In this document: one piece after another, positions 7,382-14,270 of the stretch
Position numbering within the stretch: position 1 is the first letter of the stretch
Layout: each line of letters starts with the position of its first letter
Source: an uncultured Bacteroidales bacterium
GTDB lineage: Bacteria; Bacteroidota; Bacteroidia; Bacteroidales; UBA932
DNA: 14,882 nt
Assembly: GCA_946616385.1 (NCBI GenBank)
Contig: CAMOIZ010000015.1
Location: forward strand, 1 to 14,882
Reading direction: 5' to 3'
Translations under genes and position numbers: made by a program
The notes under the pieces: model-generated
The model's input: only the letters and a program-made list of their open reading frames with translations
Database searches by the model: none
What the model was told of the DNA's origin: nothing

Positions 7382-7389
7382 CCCTCGCA

Positions 7390-7468
7390 ATTGCGGGGGT
7401 ACTTCCAATTAGGAGGTTGAGATTATACCCATTGAACCTGATGCGGGCAATGCCGCCGAAGGGAAGCA
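7390..7468 (+). promoter_or_regulatory. TPP (thiamin pyrophosphate) riboswitch aptamer
   Basis: The THI-element core is clear. P2 is GGGTA (7397-7401) with TACCC (7426-7430). P3 is CTTCC (7402-7406) with GGAGG (7412-7416). The conserved TTGAGA (7417-7422; usual CTGAGA) forms the pyrimidine-binding side. GAACCTGATGCGGGCAATG (7434-7452) and GAAGGGAAGC (7458-7467) form the pyrophosphate side, with P5 GCGG/CCGC (7443-7446/7453-7456). P1 appears short. It sits 41 nt before the ATG of the TonB receptor, so TPP should repress receptor production. No terminator with a U-run is visible between aptamer and gene, which favours translational control; see the finding on a downstream TACCCC. Confidence 0.95.
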
Positions 7469-7508
7469 TAATCTTCAAGCTATACCCCTTGCATCAATAT
7501 TATTTATT

Positions 7509-9713
7509 ATGCGAGGTTTTTTGTTTACGGCAGCCGTTCTGTGCTGCATCTGCACGGGCGCAAACGCCCAGACGCAGGAAAAGGTCGAGCAACTTGACAG
7601 TGTGATAGTTGCAGTTTCACGTGCCGGCAGGAACACTCCGGTTACCTATACCTATATAGGAAAAAGGGAACTGGAGGATGCCGCTCCGGGCAAGAGCCTG
7701 CCCATGATCCTGTCGCTCCAGCCTTCGGTGGTGACGACAAACGAGGGAGGCACGGGACTCGGATATTCCAAAATGACCGTCCGCGGTTCTAAGGGCAGTC
7801 AGATAAACGTTACGCTTAATGGCATCACGCTGAACGACAGTGAGTCGCAGGAGGTGTTCTGGGTCAACATCCCGGGGCTGAACAACATCCTTGGCAGCGT
7901 TCAGCTGCAGCGCGGACTCGGTACTTCGGCCAACGGTGCCGGGGCTTTCGGCGCGAGCGTGAACATGAGCACGGCTTATGTGTCGCCTGATCCTTTCTCC
8001 TCTATCGACCTGAATGTCGGTTCCTTCAACACGCGGGGGATGTCTTTCGCTGCCGGCTCCGGTCTTCTTGAAAACGGCCTTTATGCGAATTTCGCCGTTT
8101 CGCTTGCGGGCACAGACGGATATATCCGCAACGCCTGGGCGGACGTCAGGTCGTTCTTCGGCGTTTTAGGTTGGATGCGCGGTGACAACTCCCTCAAATT
8201 CACCCTTCTTTCCGGCAAGCAGCACACCGGCATCACCTGGGAAGGGATTCCGGCATCCAAGATGGCGGAAGACAGGACATACAATCCGGCCGGGGAGTAC
8301 ACAGACGCTTCCGGAAACACGGCCTACTACGACAACGAATCCGACAACTATCTTCAGACTCACTACCAGTTGAACTATACCCACAAGTTCAGCGCTCCTC
8401 TTACCTGGAGCACGACCTTGAATTATACCAAGGGTGAAGGGTATTACGAACAGTACAAGGCCGGCAAGGCTTACTCCAAGTACGGTCTCGGCCATGGCGG
8501 GAAGGGGGATGTCATCACCCGAAAGCAACTGGACAACGGCTATGCCGTGCTCAACACCACGTTGAAGTACAAGACGAATGCACTGGATCTTTCCGGCGGA
8601 GCGTACCTTGCGTATTATGACGGCGATCACTTCGGGAACGTGATATGGGACAGCATCGACAAGGAGACCGACTATGAATGGTATCGCAACAACGGCAGGA
8701 AGACGGAAGGGACAGCCTTTGTGCGCGGGGAGTATCAGGCTGCGTCCTGGCTGACTGCATACGCCGAGCTCCAGTACAGGCACATCGGTCTGAAGATGTC
8801 CGGAATCGACGACGAGTTCTCGGATCTCGCCTACGATAAAAGCTGGGATTTCCTTAATCCCCGTGCGGGCTTCACGGCTAAATTCGGTGCACACAAGGCT
8901 TATGCGTCGTTTGCTGTAGGTCACCGTGAGCCGGGAAGGAGTGACCTCAAGGAACAGATTGAATCAGTCAACACCCTGCTCGCCCAGGGGATTGCCGCAG
9001 AAGTGACCCTGCGCCCGGAGAGGATGTTCGATACCGAAATCGGCTGGGAGTATCTTTCGGAGAAACTTTCTGCGGGAGTGAACCTGTATTCGATGGAGTA
9101 CAAGGACATGCTTCTGGAAACCGGCAAACTCTCGGACAGCGGCTATGCCATCAAGGAGAATGTTGACCGGAGCTGGCGAAGGGGAGTGGAGCTCTCCGCC
9201 GCATGGAAGCCTGTGCGCTGGATGAATCTGACCGGAAATCTCACGCTGAGTACCAACAAGATAAAGGATTACGTGTATTACGAAGATACCAACGACAATG
9301 CAAACGACTGGAAATATGTTGGCAAAACGGAGGTGAAGGCGGGAACCGTCGACATGCTGATGTCTCCGTCAGTAGTCGGAATGGCGGGAGTGGAATACAT
9401 GCCGATGGAGGGCCTGAGCGTAGGACTTACGGGCAAATATGTGGGGAAACAATATTGGGACAATACCCAGACGGAGGCGCTCAGCATTCCTGCTTACTAT
9501 GTGATCGATGCCCATGCGGAGAAAACTTTCAACATTTGGAAAGGTAAAATGACTCTCGGTGCATATTGCAACAACCTGCTGAACCGCGACTATTATGCTG
9601 ATGCGTGGGTGTACAGGGCTTTGTTCCAAAATGGCGATCCTGAGTACGTAGAAGAGGGTTTGTTCCCTCAGGCATTCCGCAATTTCAGCGTTAAGCTCCG
9701 CTATGAATTCTAA
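7509..9713 (+). CDS. TonB-dependent outer-membrane receptor, probable thiamin importer
   Basis: This 734-residue protein has a signal peptide ending ANA (residues 18-20, cleavage before QTQEK), a TonB-box-like DSVIVAV at about 30-36, a plug domain (about 45-155; TVRGSKGSQINVTLNGI and the QLQRGLGTSANGAGAFGASV segment) and a 22-strand-type barrel rich in alternating aromatic residues. The last residues LRYEF end in the aromatic expected for BAM recognition. No N-terminal carboxypeptidase-like domain or SusD partner is present, which fits a small-molecule rather than a glycan receptor. Its TPP riboswitch identifies the cargo as thiamin or a precursor; TPP-controlled receptors of this type in Bacteroidota are known thiamin importers. 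No inner-membrane PnuC/PnuT transporter or thiamin kinase follows, so partners must lie elsewhere. The start is the first in-frame ATG giving a complete signal peptide. Confidence 0.92.
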   Translation: MRGFLFTAAVLCCICTGANAQTQEKVEQLDSVIVAVSRAGRNTPVTYTYIGKRELEDAAPGKSLPMILSLQPSVVTTNEGGTGLGYSKMTVRGSKGSQINVTLNGITLNDSESQEVFWVNIPGLNNILGSVQLQRGLGTSANGAGAFGASVNMSTAYVSPDPFSSIDLNVGSFNTRGMSFAAGSGLLENGLYANFAVSLAGTDGYIRNAWADVRSFFGVLGWMRGDNSLKFTLLSGKQHTGITWEGIPASKMAEDRTYNPAGEYTDASGNTAYYDNESDNYLQTHYQLNYTHKFSAPLTWSTTLNYTKGEGYYEQYKAGKAYSKYGLGHGGKGDVITRKQLDNGYAVLNTTLKYKTNALDLSGGAYLAYYDGDHFGNVIWDSIDKETDYEWYRNNGRKTEGTAFVRGEYQAASWLTAYAELQYRHIGLKMSGIDDEFSDLAYDKSWDFLNPRAGFTAKFGAHKAYASFAVGHREPGRSDLKEQIESVNTLLAQGIAAEVTLRPERMFDTEIGWEYLSEKLSAGVNLYSMEYKDMLLETGKLSDSGYAIKENVDRSWRRGVELSAAWKPVRWMNLTGNLTLSTNKIKDYVYYEDTNDNANDWKYVGKTEVKAGTVDMLMSPSVVGMAGVEYMPMEGLSVGLTGKYVGKQYWDNTQTEALSIPAYYVIDAHAEKTFNIWKGKMTLGAYCNNLLNRDYYADAWVYRALFQNGDPEYVEEGLFPQAFRNFSVKLRYEF

Positions 9714-9739
9714 TGGCGGGAGTGTAAAGTATGGTTAGT

Positions 9740-9757
9740 TTTTAAAATATTTTAAAA
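9740..9757. repeat. Perfect 18-bp AT palindrome
   Basis: TTTTAAAATATTTTAAAA is identical to its own reverse complement. It lies 27 bp after the TonB receptor stop codon in an AT-rich stretch and about 60 bp upstream of the promoter at 9818. It could be a nucleoid-protein site or a weak terminator, or chance in AT-rich DNA. Confidence 0.5.
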
Positions 9758-9795
9758 TGTTGATAACTTTTTAAAAAGATTTTTCTAATTTGTTA

Positions 9796-9825
9796 TTGCA
9801 GATTAAAAAAACTGACGTATATTTG
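9796..9825 (+). promoter_or_regulatory. Strong promoter for a non-coding transcript
   Basis: TTG (9796-9798), 19 bp, then TATATTTG (9818-9825) gives a nearly ideal Bacteroidota promoter, the best -33/-7 pair in the window. A start near 9830-9832 is expected. No coding gene follows on this strand; the only downstream gene, trmD, is convergent. Confidence 0.75.
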
Positions 9826-9830
9826 CATCG

Positions 9831-9938
9831 AGAATTTGAAACAACAACTTCTAACCAACAATAATTAACCTTCTAATAAAGGTAATACACTACTAACTAA
9901 CCGTCAACGCCCGCTGTGAAGCGGGCGTTGGTCGTTTA
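9831..9938 (+). ncRNA. Candidate small RNA of about 105 nt
   Basis: The region lies between the promoter at 9796-9825 and a strong hairpin at 9905-9930. Its first 70 nt are A, C and U rich, with only two G residues between 9841 and 9902, and contain one weak stem-loop, ACCTT (9868-9872) with AAGGT (9879-9883). CTAACC occurs twice. There is no ATG. It could be a free-standing sRNA with a single-stranded seed region, or simply an unannotated transcript ending against trmD. I do not recognise the family. Confidence 0.5.
9905..9937 (+). terminator. Intrinsic terminator of the candidate small RNA
   Basis: An 11-bp perfect stem (9905-9915 with 9920-9930) closed by a GTGA tetraloop is followed by GTCGTTTAAATAG on the + strand. 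The U-run is short but better on the + strand than on the - strand, where ACGGTTAGTT follows. It may also limit - strand trmD transcription, whose stop codon is at 9946-9948. Confidence 0.7.
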
Positions 9939-9945
9939 AATAGGT

Positions 9946-10623
9946 TTATTCGTCGAGGAGATTGGGGCGGAGGCGGCGGGTGCGCTCCAGCGCCTGCTCG
10001 TCCTGCCATGCGCGGATCAACTTGGGATTGCCGCTGAGAAGCACGTCGGGAACTTTCCATCCGTTGAAATCCGCAGGACGTGTGTAAACGGGAGGAGAAA
10101 GCAGACCGTCCTGGAAGGAGTCGCTCAGGGCCGAGGTCTCGTCGGTCAGCGCGCCGGGAATCAGACGCACTATGGAATCCGCCAGAAGCGCTGCGGGAAT
10201 CTCTCCGCCGCTCACCACATAATCTCCCACGGAAATCTCCCTGGTTACTAGGTGCTCGCGGATGCGGTGGTCTATTCCTTTGTAGTGCCCGCAGAGCAGG
10301 ATCAGGTTCTCTTTCAGCGACAACTCGTTCGAAACCGCCTGCGACAATATCTCGCCGTCGGGTGAGAGGTAGATTACCTCGTCATAGTGTCTCTGGGACT
10401 TGAGCTCTTCTATCATCCTGAATACCGGCTCCACCATGAGCACCATGCCGGCATCGCCGCCATAGGAATAGTCGTCGATGTTTTTGCGCGGTCCCAACCC
10501 GTACTTACGGAGGTTGTGGACCTCGATTTCTACCAGTCCTTTCTTTATGGCGCGCCCCACAATCGAGTGAGCCAGAGGACTTTCCAGCAGTTCCGGCACG
10601 GCGGATATGATGTCGATTCTCAT
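9946..10623 (-). CDS. trmD: tRNA (guanine-37-N1)-methyltransferase
   Basis: TrmD methylates G37 next to the anticodon from S-adenosylmethionine and prevents +1 frameshifting. At 225 residues it has the short form usual in Bacteroidota. The SPOUT-fold knot motifs are present: YLSPDGE near 86, LLCGHYKGID near 110, SVGDYVVSGGE near 131-141, RLIPG near 154 and DSFQDGLLSPPVYTRP near 168-183. The N-terminal loop usually reading GGGxGM reads GGDAGM here, with D57 at the third glycine. The C-terminal WKVPDVLLSGN and RRPNLL segments are normal. It is monocistronic and divergent from the DUF349 operon; its 3' end faces the candidate small RNA. It is not in the common rpsP-rimM-trmD-rplS arrangement. 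Confidence 0.96.
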   Translation of the reverse strand: MRIDIISAVPELLESPLAHSIVGRAIKKGLVEIEVHNLRKYGLGPRKNIDDYSYGGDAGMVLMVEPVFRMIEELKSQRHYDEVIYLSPDGEILSQAVSNELSLKENLILLCGHYKGIDHRIREHLVTREISVGDYVVSGGEIPAALLADSIVRLIPGALTDETSALSDSFQDGLLSPPVYTRPADFNGWKVPDVLLSGNPKLIRAWQDEQALERTRRLRPNLLDE

Positions 10624-10642
10624 AGAAATTCCAAACTTTTCG

Positions 10643-10650
10643 CAAAGTTA
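10643..10650 (-). promoter_or_regulatory. Promoter -7 box of trmD
   Basis: The - strand reads TAACTTTG, an exact TAnnTTTG match, 19 bp upstream of the trmD start codon ending at 10623; the leader is about 13-15 nt. It is back to back with the DUF349 promoter, 11 bp separating the two -7 boxes. Confidence 0.75.
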
Positions 10651-10661
10651 CCAAAAATCAT

Positions 10662-10669
10662 TATATTTG
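10662..10669 (+). promoter_or_regulatory. Promoter -7 box of the DUF349-yidC operon
   Basis: TATATTTG is an exact TAnnTTTG match, 28 bp before the ATG at 10698. TTTCG at 10638-10642 is a possible -33 element with 19-bp spacing. That position overlaps the trmD start-site region, so RNA polymerase can probably occupy only one of the two promoters at a time. Confidence 0.75.
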
Positions 10670-10697
10670 TAAGCTACAAAATAAACAACTCTTAACT

Positions 10698-12404
10698 ATG
10701 AGCGAAGAAAACATCAATCCCGAAGTTCAGGAAGAACAGTCTGCTGTTCAGCCCGAAAACACTCAGGAAGCTGCACAGGAGGCATCCCTTGCCGATAAAT
10801 CTTTGTCTGAGCTTTCGGACGTATTCAAAAACCTGATGGATTCCGCGGACCGCATGCTCCGCAGCAAGGAGGCCGAATCCATCAAGTCCGCATTCTACAA
10901 ACTGCTTGGCAAACTCAGGAGCGAGGCCGGTGAGGTCGAAGACGCTTTCGCCGATGTCGAAGAGAACTTCAAGAGCATCTACTCCGACTACAAGCGTGAG
11001 CGTGCCGAGTACAACAAAGAACAGGATGCACTGAAAGAAGAGAATCTTGAAAAGAAAAAAGCCATTATAGAAGAGCTGAAGGCCCTTGTGGACGGCAGCG
11101 AAGATGTAAGCTCATCTTTCCCTGCTTTCAGGGAGCTGCAGGACAGATGGCGTGCTACAGGTCCCGTACCCGCTACCGCCTTCCGCGACATCAACAGCAA
11201 TTACCAGTTCAACGTAGAGCGTTTCTACGACAAGGTCAAGATCAACCGCGAACTGCGTGACCTCGACTTCCAGAAGAATCTGGAGGCGAAGGAGAAGTTC
11301 TGCGAAGCCGCCGAGAAACTCTCCGAGAACGAGAACATAGTCAACGCTTTCAACGAGCTTCAGAAACTCCATGAGCAGTGGAAGGAGTTCGGCCCTGTCG
11401 CCAAGGAATACCGCGACAGCATCTGGTCCCGTTTCCAGGCTGCCACGGCTGTGATCAACAAGCGCTACCAGGCTCATTTCGAGGAGCTCAAAGGTAAGCA
11501 GAAGGAAAATCTTGCAGCCAAGGAGGCCCTTTGCGTGAAGGTGGAGGAGATCGCAGCCCGCGAAATCACCACTTCCGACGGATGGAACGCTTCCGCAAAG
11601 GAGATTGAGGCCATCCAGGCCGAATGGCGCAAGATCGGTTTCGCTACCAAGAAAGAGAACCAGAAGATATACGACCGTTTCCGTGCCGCCTGCGACGCCT
11701 TCTATGGCCGCAAGCGCGAGTACTATTCGAAGTTCCGCGGCGAGATGGATGCCAATGTCGAAAAGAAACTCGACCTCATCCGTCAGGCAGAGGAACTCAA
11801 GACCAGCACGGAATGGAAAAAGGCTACCGAGATGTTCATCGAACTCCAGAAAAAGTGGAAGGAAATCGGTTCCGTCCCCCGCAAGAAGAGCGAACAGCTC
11901 TGGAAGCAGTTCCGTTCTGCCTGCGATGAATTCTTCGCCGAGCGCGACAAGAACGCTTCTCCCGAGAACAATTACTATGCGAACCTCAAGGCCAAGAAGG
12001 CCCTGATCGATGCCGTGAAGGCATACGAGGTCCAGGAAGATGCCGCCGCCAACGCCGAGGCAGCAAAGAAGTTCGCAGCCGACTTCCAGGCCATAGGCTT
12101 CGTGCCTTTCAAGGAGAAGGAGAGTGTAAATGCTGCATTCCGCGAGGCAATGCAGGAAAAATTCCCCGACTTCGGCGCCAGGGCACCTCGCCAGGGCCGT
12201 GAGAAGAGCGTCAAGGATACTCTCATCCAGCAGTACAAGACTCTCCAGCAGGAGATCGAAACCTTCGAGAATAACATCGGATTCTTCTCCGCTTCCAAGA
12301 AGTCCGAGGGCCTTATCAAACAGATGGAGAGCAAGATAGCAAAGGCCAAGGAAGAACTCAAGAAACTCGAGGCGAAGATCCGCAAGGAGGAGGAAGGAGA
12401 GTAA
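10698..12404 (+). CDS. DUF349 repeat protein (five repeats)
   Basis: This 568-residue, highly charged, largely helical protein contains five DUF349 units, each with a W/F-x-x-x-G-x-[VAT] signature followed by an aromatic-rich helix (F/W-x-x-F). They sit near residues 150, 226, 309, 386 and 463, spaced about 77 residues apart (83 between units 2 and 3). The acidic, glutamine-rich N terminus (1-35) is probably disordered. Residues about 500-568 form a lysine/glutamate-rich coiled coil. There is no signal peptide, so it is cytoplasmic. The domain's function is not established; the helical repeats suggest a scaffold or nucleic-acid/ribosome-associated role, which is inference. The stop codon is 3 bp before yidC, so the two are co-translated. 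In the fifth unit the signature Trp is Phe (DFQAIG), suggesting a diverged terminal repeat. Confidence 0.9.
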   Translation: MSEENINPEVQEEQSAVQPENTQEAAQEASLADKSLSELSDVFKNLMDSADRMLRSKEAESIKSAFYKLLGKLRSEAGEVEDAFADVEENFKSIYSDYKRERAEYNKEQDALKEENLEKKKAIIEELKALVDGSEDVSSSFPAFRELQDRWRATGPVPATAFRDINSNYQFNVERFYDKVKINRELRDLDFQKNLEAKEKFCEAAEKLSENENIVNAFNELQKLHEQWKEFGPVAKEYRDSIWSRFQAATAVINKRYQAHFEELKGKQKENLAAKEALCVKVEEIAAREITTSDGWNASAKEIEAIQAEWRKIGFATKKENQKIYDRFRAACDAFYGRKREYYSKFRGEMDANVEKKLDLIRQAEELKTSTEWKKATEMFIELQKKWKEIGSVPRKKSEQLWKQFRSACDEFFAERDKNASPENNYYANLKAKKALIDAVKAYEVQEDAAANAEAAKKFAADFQAIGFVPFKEKESVNAAFREAMQEKFPDFGARAPRQGREKSVKDTLIQQYKTLQQEIETFENNIGFFSASKKSEGLIKQMESKIAKAKEELKKLEAKIRKEEEGE

Positions 12405-12407
12405 GGA

Positions 12408-14270
12408 ATGGATAAAAATACTGTAATAGGCTTCATCCTGATTGCCGGAATCTTATTCGGTTTCACTTTCTATCAGTCAAAACAAGCCCGCAAGGCCGCC
12501 GAATGGCAGGCACAGCAGGATTCTATCGCGCTCGCCGAACGTATTGCGGCGGGGGATACCGTAATCTCCGTGGTGCCTGCAAGTCCCGATTCTGTAAGCT
12601 CCGCCGTCGTACCTGTCGAGGCGAAAGAGGCCATCTACAAAGACGCTGCGCTTGAAGCAGCCCACTCCGGAGAGGCTTCGTTCGTCACGCTCGAAAACGA
12701 CAAGATAGCCCTTAAGCTGTCGAGCCGCGGTGCGCAGCCGTCCAGCGTGTTGGTGAAAGACTATTTCAACTACGACAGCACGGCCCTTTATATTTTCAAG
12801 GAGGGCGCTGCGGAGTATAATGTGAGCGTATATGCCGGAGAATTCATCAGCACCAGGGACTTCAATTTCAACATAGCGGAGAAGACCGATTCTTCCGTGG
12901 CGTTCCGTCTGCCTTTCTCCGACGGTGGATACATTGAACAGCGCTACGTCCTTCACGAGGACTCTTATCTTGTAGACAATTATCTCTCTTTCATCGGGAT
13001 GACGGGCATTCCCCGCAATGTCTCCAGTATCGACATCGACTACTCGATGACCATCCCTAGGATGGAGAAGGGCTACAAGAACGAAGCGCAGTATTCCAAA
13101 CTCGACATTTATCAGACGGGCGACAAGAAACCTGTAGAGATGGGGCGTTCGCGCAACGGAAGCAAGCGTTTCGATTCAAAAGTCAATTGGTTCGCTTTCC
13201 AGCAGCAGTTCTTCGCAGCCATTTTCCGTGCGAAGAACGAATATTCTTCCGGTACCTTCGACGTCAGTTTCTTCCCTCAGGAAGACGAGTCCCGCAACCT
13301 GATGTCATGCTCCGCCAAGATGCGCGCTGAACTGCGGCCCGGACAGGATTATACCATTCCTTTCGAGATGTATCTTGGCCCCAGCCATTTCAAGACCTTG
13401 AAATCGTACGACCAGAAGTACGAGAAGATCATTCCTCTGGGAGGCTCGCTGGTCGGCTGGTTCACCAAGTATGCCATCATCCCCATGTTCGACTTCTTCA
13501 GCCGTTTCATCAGCAATTACGGACTCATCATTCTGCTGATGACACTGGTGATCAAGGCGGTGGTGCTTCCTTTCACATACAAGTCCTATGCGTCCTCGGC
13601 GAAGATGGCGGCCCTCAAGCCGGAGATCGAGAAGATCAACGCCCGCTATCCCAAGCAGGAAGATGCCATGAAGAAACAGCAGGCCACCATGGCTCTGTAT
13701 AACAAGGCGGGAGCCAGCCCCATGGGAGGTTGCCTGCCGATGTTGCTCACATTCCCTATACTTTGGGCAATGTTCCGCTTCTTCCCGGCATCCATAGAAC
13801 TTCGTCAGCAGCCCTTCCTTTGGGCGCATGACCTCTCCACATACGATTCGATCATCGATTTCGGCACCCGCGTTCCTTTGATCGGCGATCACCTTTCACT
13901 CTTCGCCCTGCTCATGGCCGTGACCATGTGGGTGTACAGCAAGATGACCATGTCGAATCAGGCTACATCCAATGATCCCAATGCGCAGAGCATGCAGTTC
14001 ATGAGCGTGTGGATGATGCCTATCATGATGTTCTTCATCTGCAACAGCCTTTCCGCAGCACTCAGCTACTACTATCTGCTCAGCCAGCTGATCAGCATGG
14101 TGGAGATCTGGGTGATACGCAAGTGGATTGTGAAGCCCGAGGCAGTACTCGCAAGGGTAAAGGCCGCCGAAGGCAAGCCCGAGAAGAAGAGCAAGTGGAT
14201 GCAGCGTCTGGAAGAAGCGCAGAGGATGCAGGAACAGCAGATGCGCCAGCAGCAGAAAAACCGCAGGTAA
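12408..14270 (+). CDS. yidC: Membrane protein insertase YidC
   Basis: YidC inserts and folds inner-membrane proteins, alone or with SecYEG. The 620-residue protein is of the Gram-negative type: an N-terminal membrane anchor (about 5-21), a periplasmic beta-sandwich domain (about 65-335) and the conserved C-terminal insertase core (about 345-560). Core landmarks are the first core helix with the groove's basic residue as K383 (VIKAVV; E. coli has Arg), the cytoplasmic helical hairpin with ALKPEIEKINARYPKQ, the ASPMGGCLPMLL segment, ELRQQPFLWAHDLS, and the last helices near 490-510 and 530-565. The C-terminal tail (about 585-620) is rich in Gln, Lys and Arg and may contact the ribosome. It follows the DUF349 gene by 3 bp and its stop overlaps the next start (TAATG), so all three genes are likely co-expressed. 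Confidence 0.97.
   Translation: MDKNTVIGFILIAGILFGFTFYQSKQARKAAEWQAQQDSIALAERIAAGDTVISVVPASPDSVSSAVVPVEAKEAIYKDAALEAAHSGEASFVTLENDKIALKLSSRGAQPSSVLVKDYFNYDSTALYIFKEGAAEYNVSVYAGEFISTRDFNFNIAEKTDSSVAFRLPFSDGGYIEQRYVLHEDSYLVDNYLSFIGMTGIPRNVSSIDIDYSMTIPRMEKGYKNEAQYSKLDIYQTGDKKPVEMGRSRNGSKRFDSKVNWFAFQQQFFAAIFRAKNEYSSGTFDVSFFPQEDESRNLMSCSAKMRAELRPGQDYTIPFEMYLGPSHFKTLKSYDQKYEKIIPLGGSLVGWFTKYAIIPMFDFFSRFISNYGLIILLMTLVIKAVVLPFTYKSYASSAKMAALKPEIEKINARYPKQEDAMKKQQATMALYNKAGASPMGGCLPMLLTFPILWAMFRFFPASIELRQQPFLWAHDLSTYDSIIDFGTRVPLIGDHLSLFALLMAVTMWVYSKMTMSNQATSNDPNAQSMQFMSVWMMPIMMFFICNSLSAALSYYYLLSQLISMVEIWVIRKWIVKPEAVLARVKAAEGKPEKKSKWMQRLEEAQRMQEQQMRQQQKNRR

Noticed and set aside
9758..9766. TGTTGATAA resembling a DnaA box (one mismatch to TGTGGATAA) in AT-rich DNA
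   Set aside because: Only a single imperfect copy was seen, with no box cluster or dnaA/dnaN neighbourhood, so a replication origin is not supported.
9836..9868. Ten-codon TTG-started leader peptide (TTGAAACAACAACTTC...) within the candidate small RNA
   Set aside because: Rare start codon, no ribosome-binding context and no downstream gene on that strand for it to regulate.
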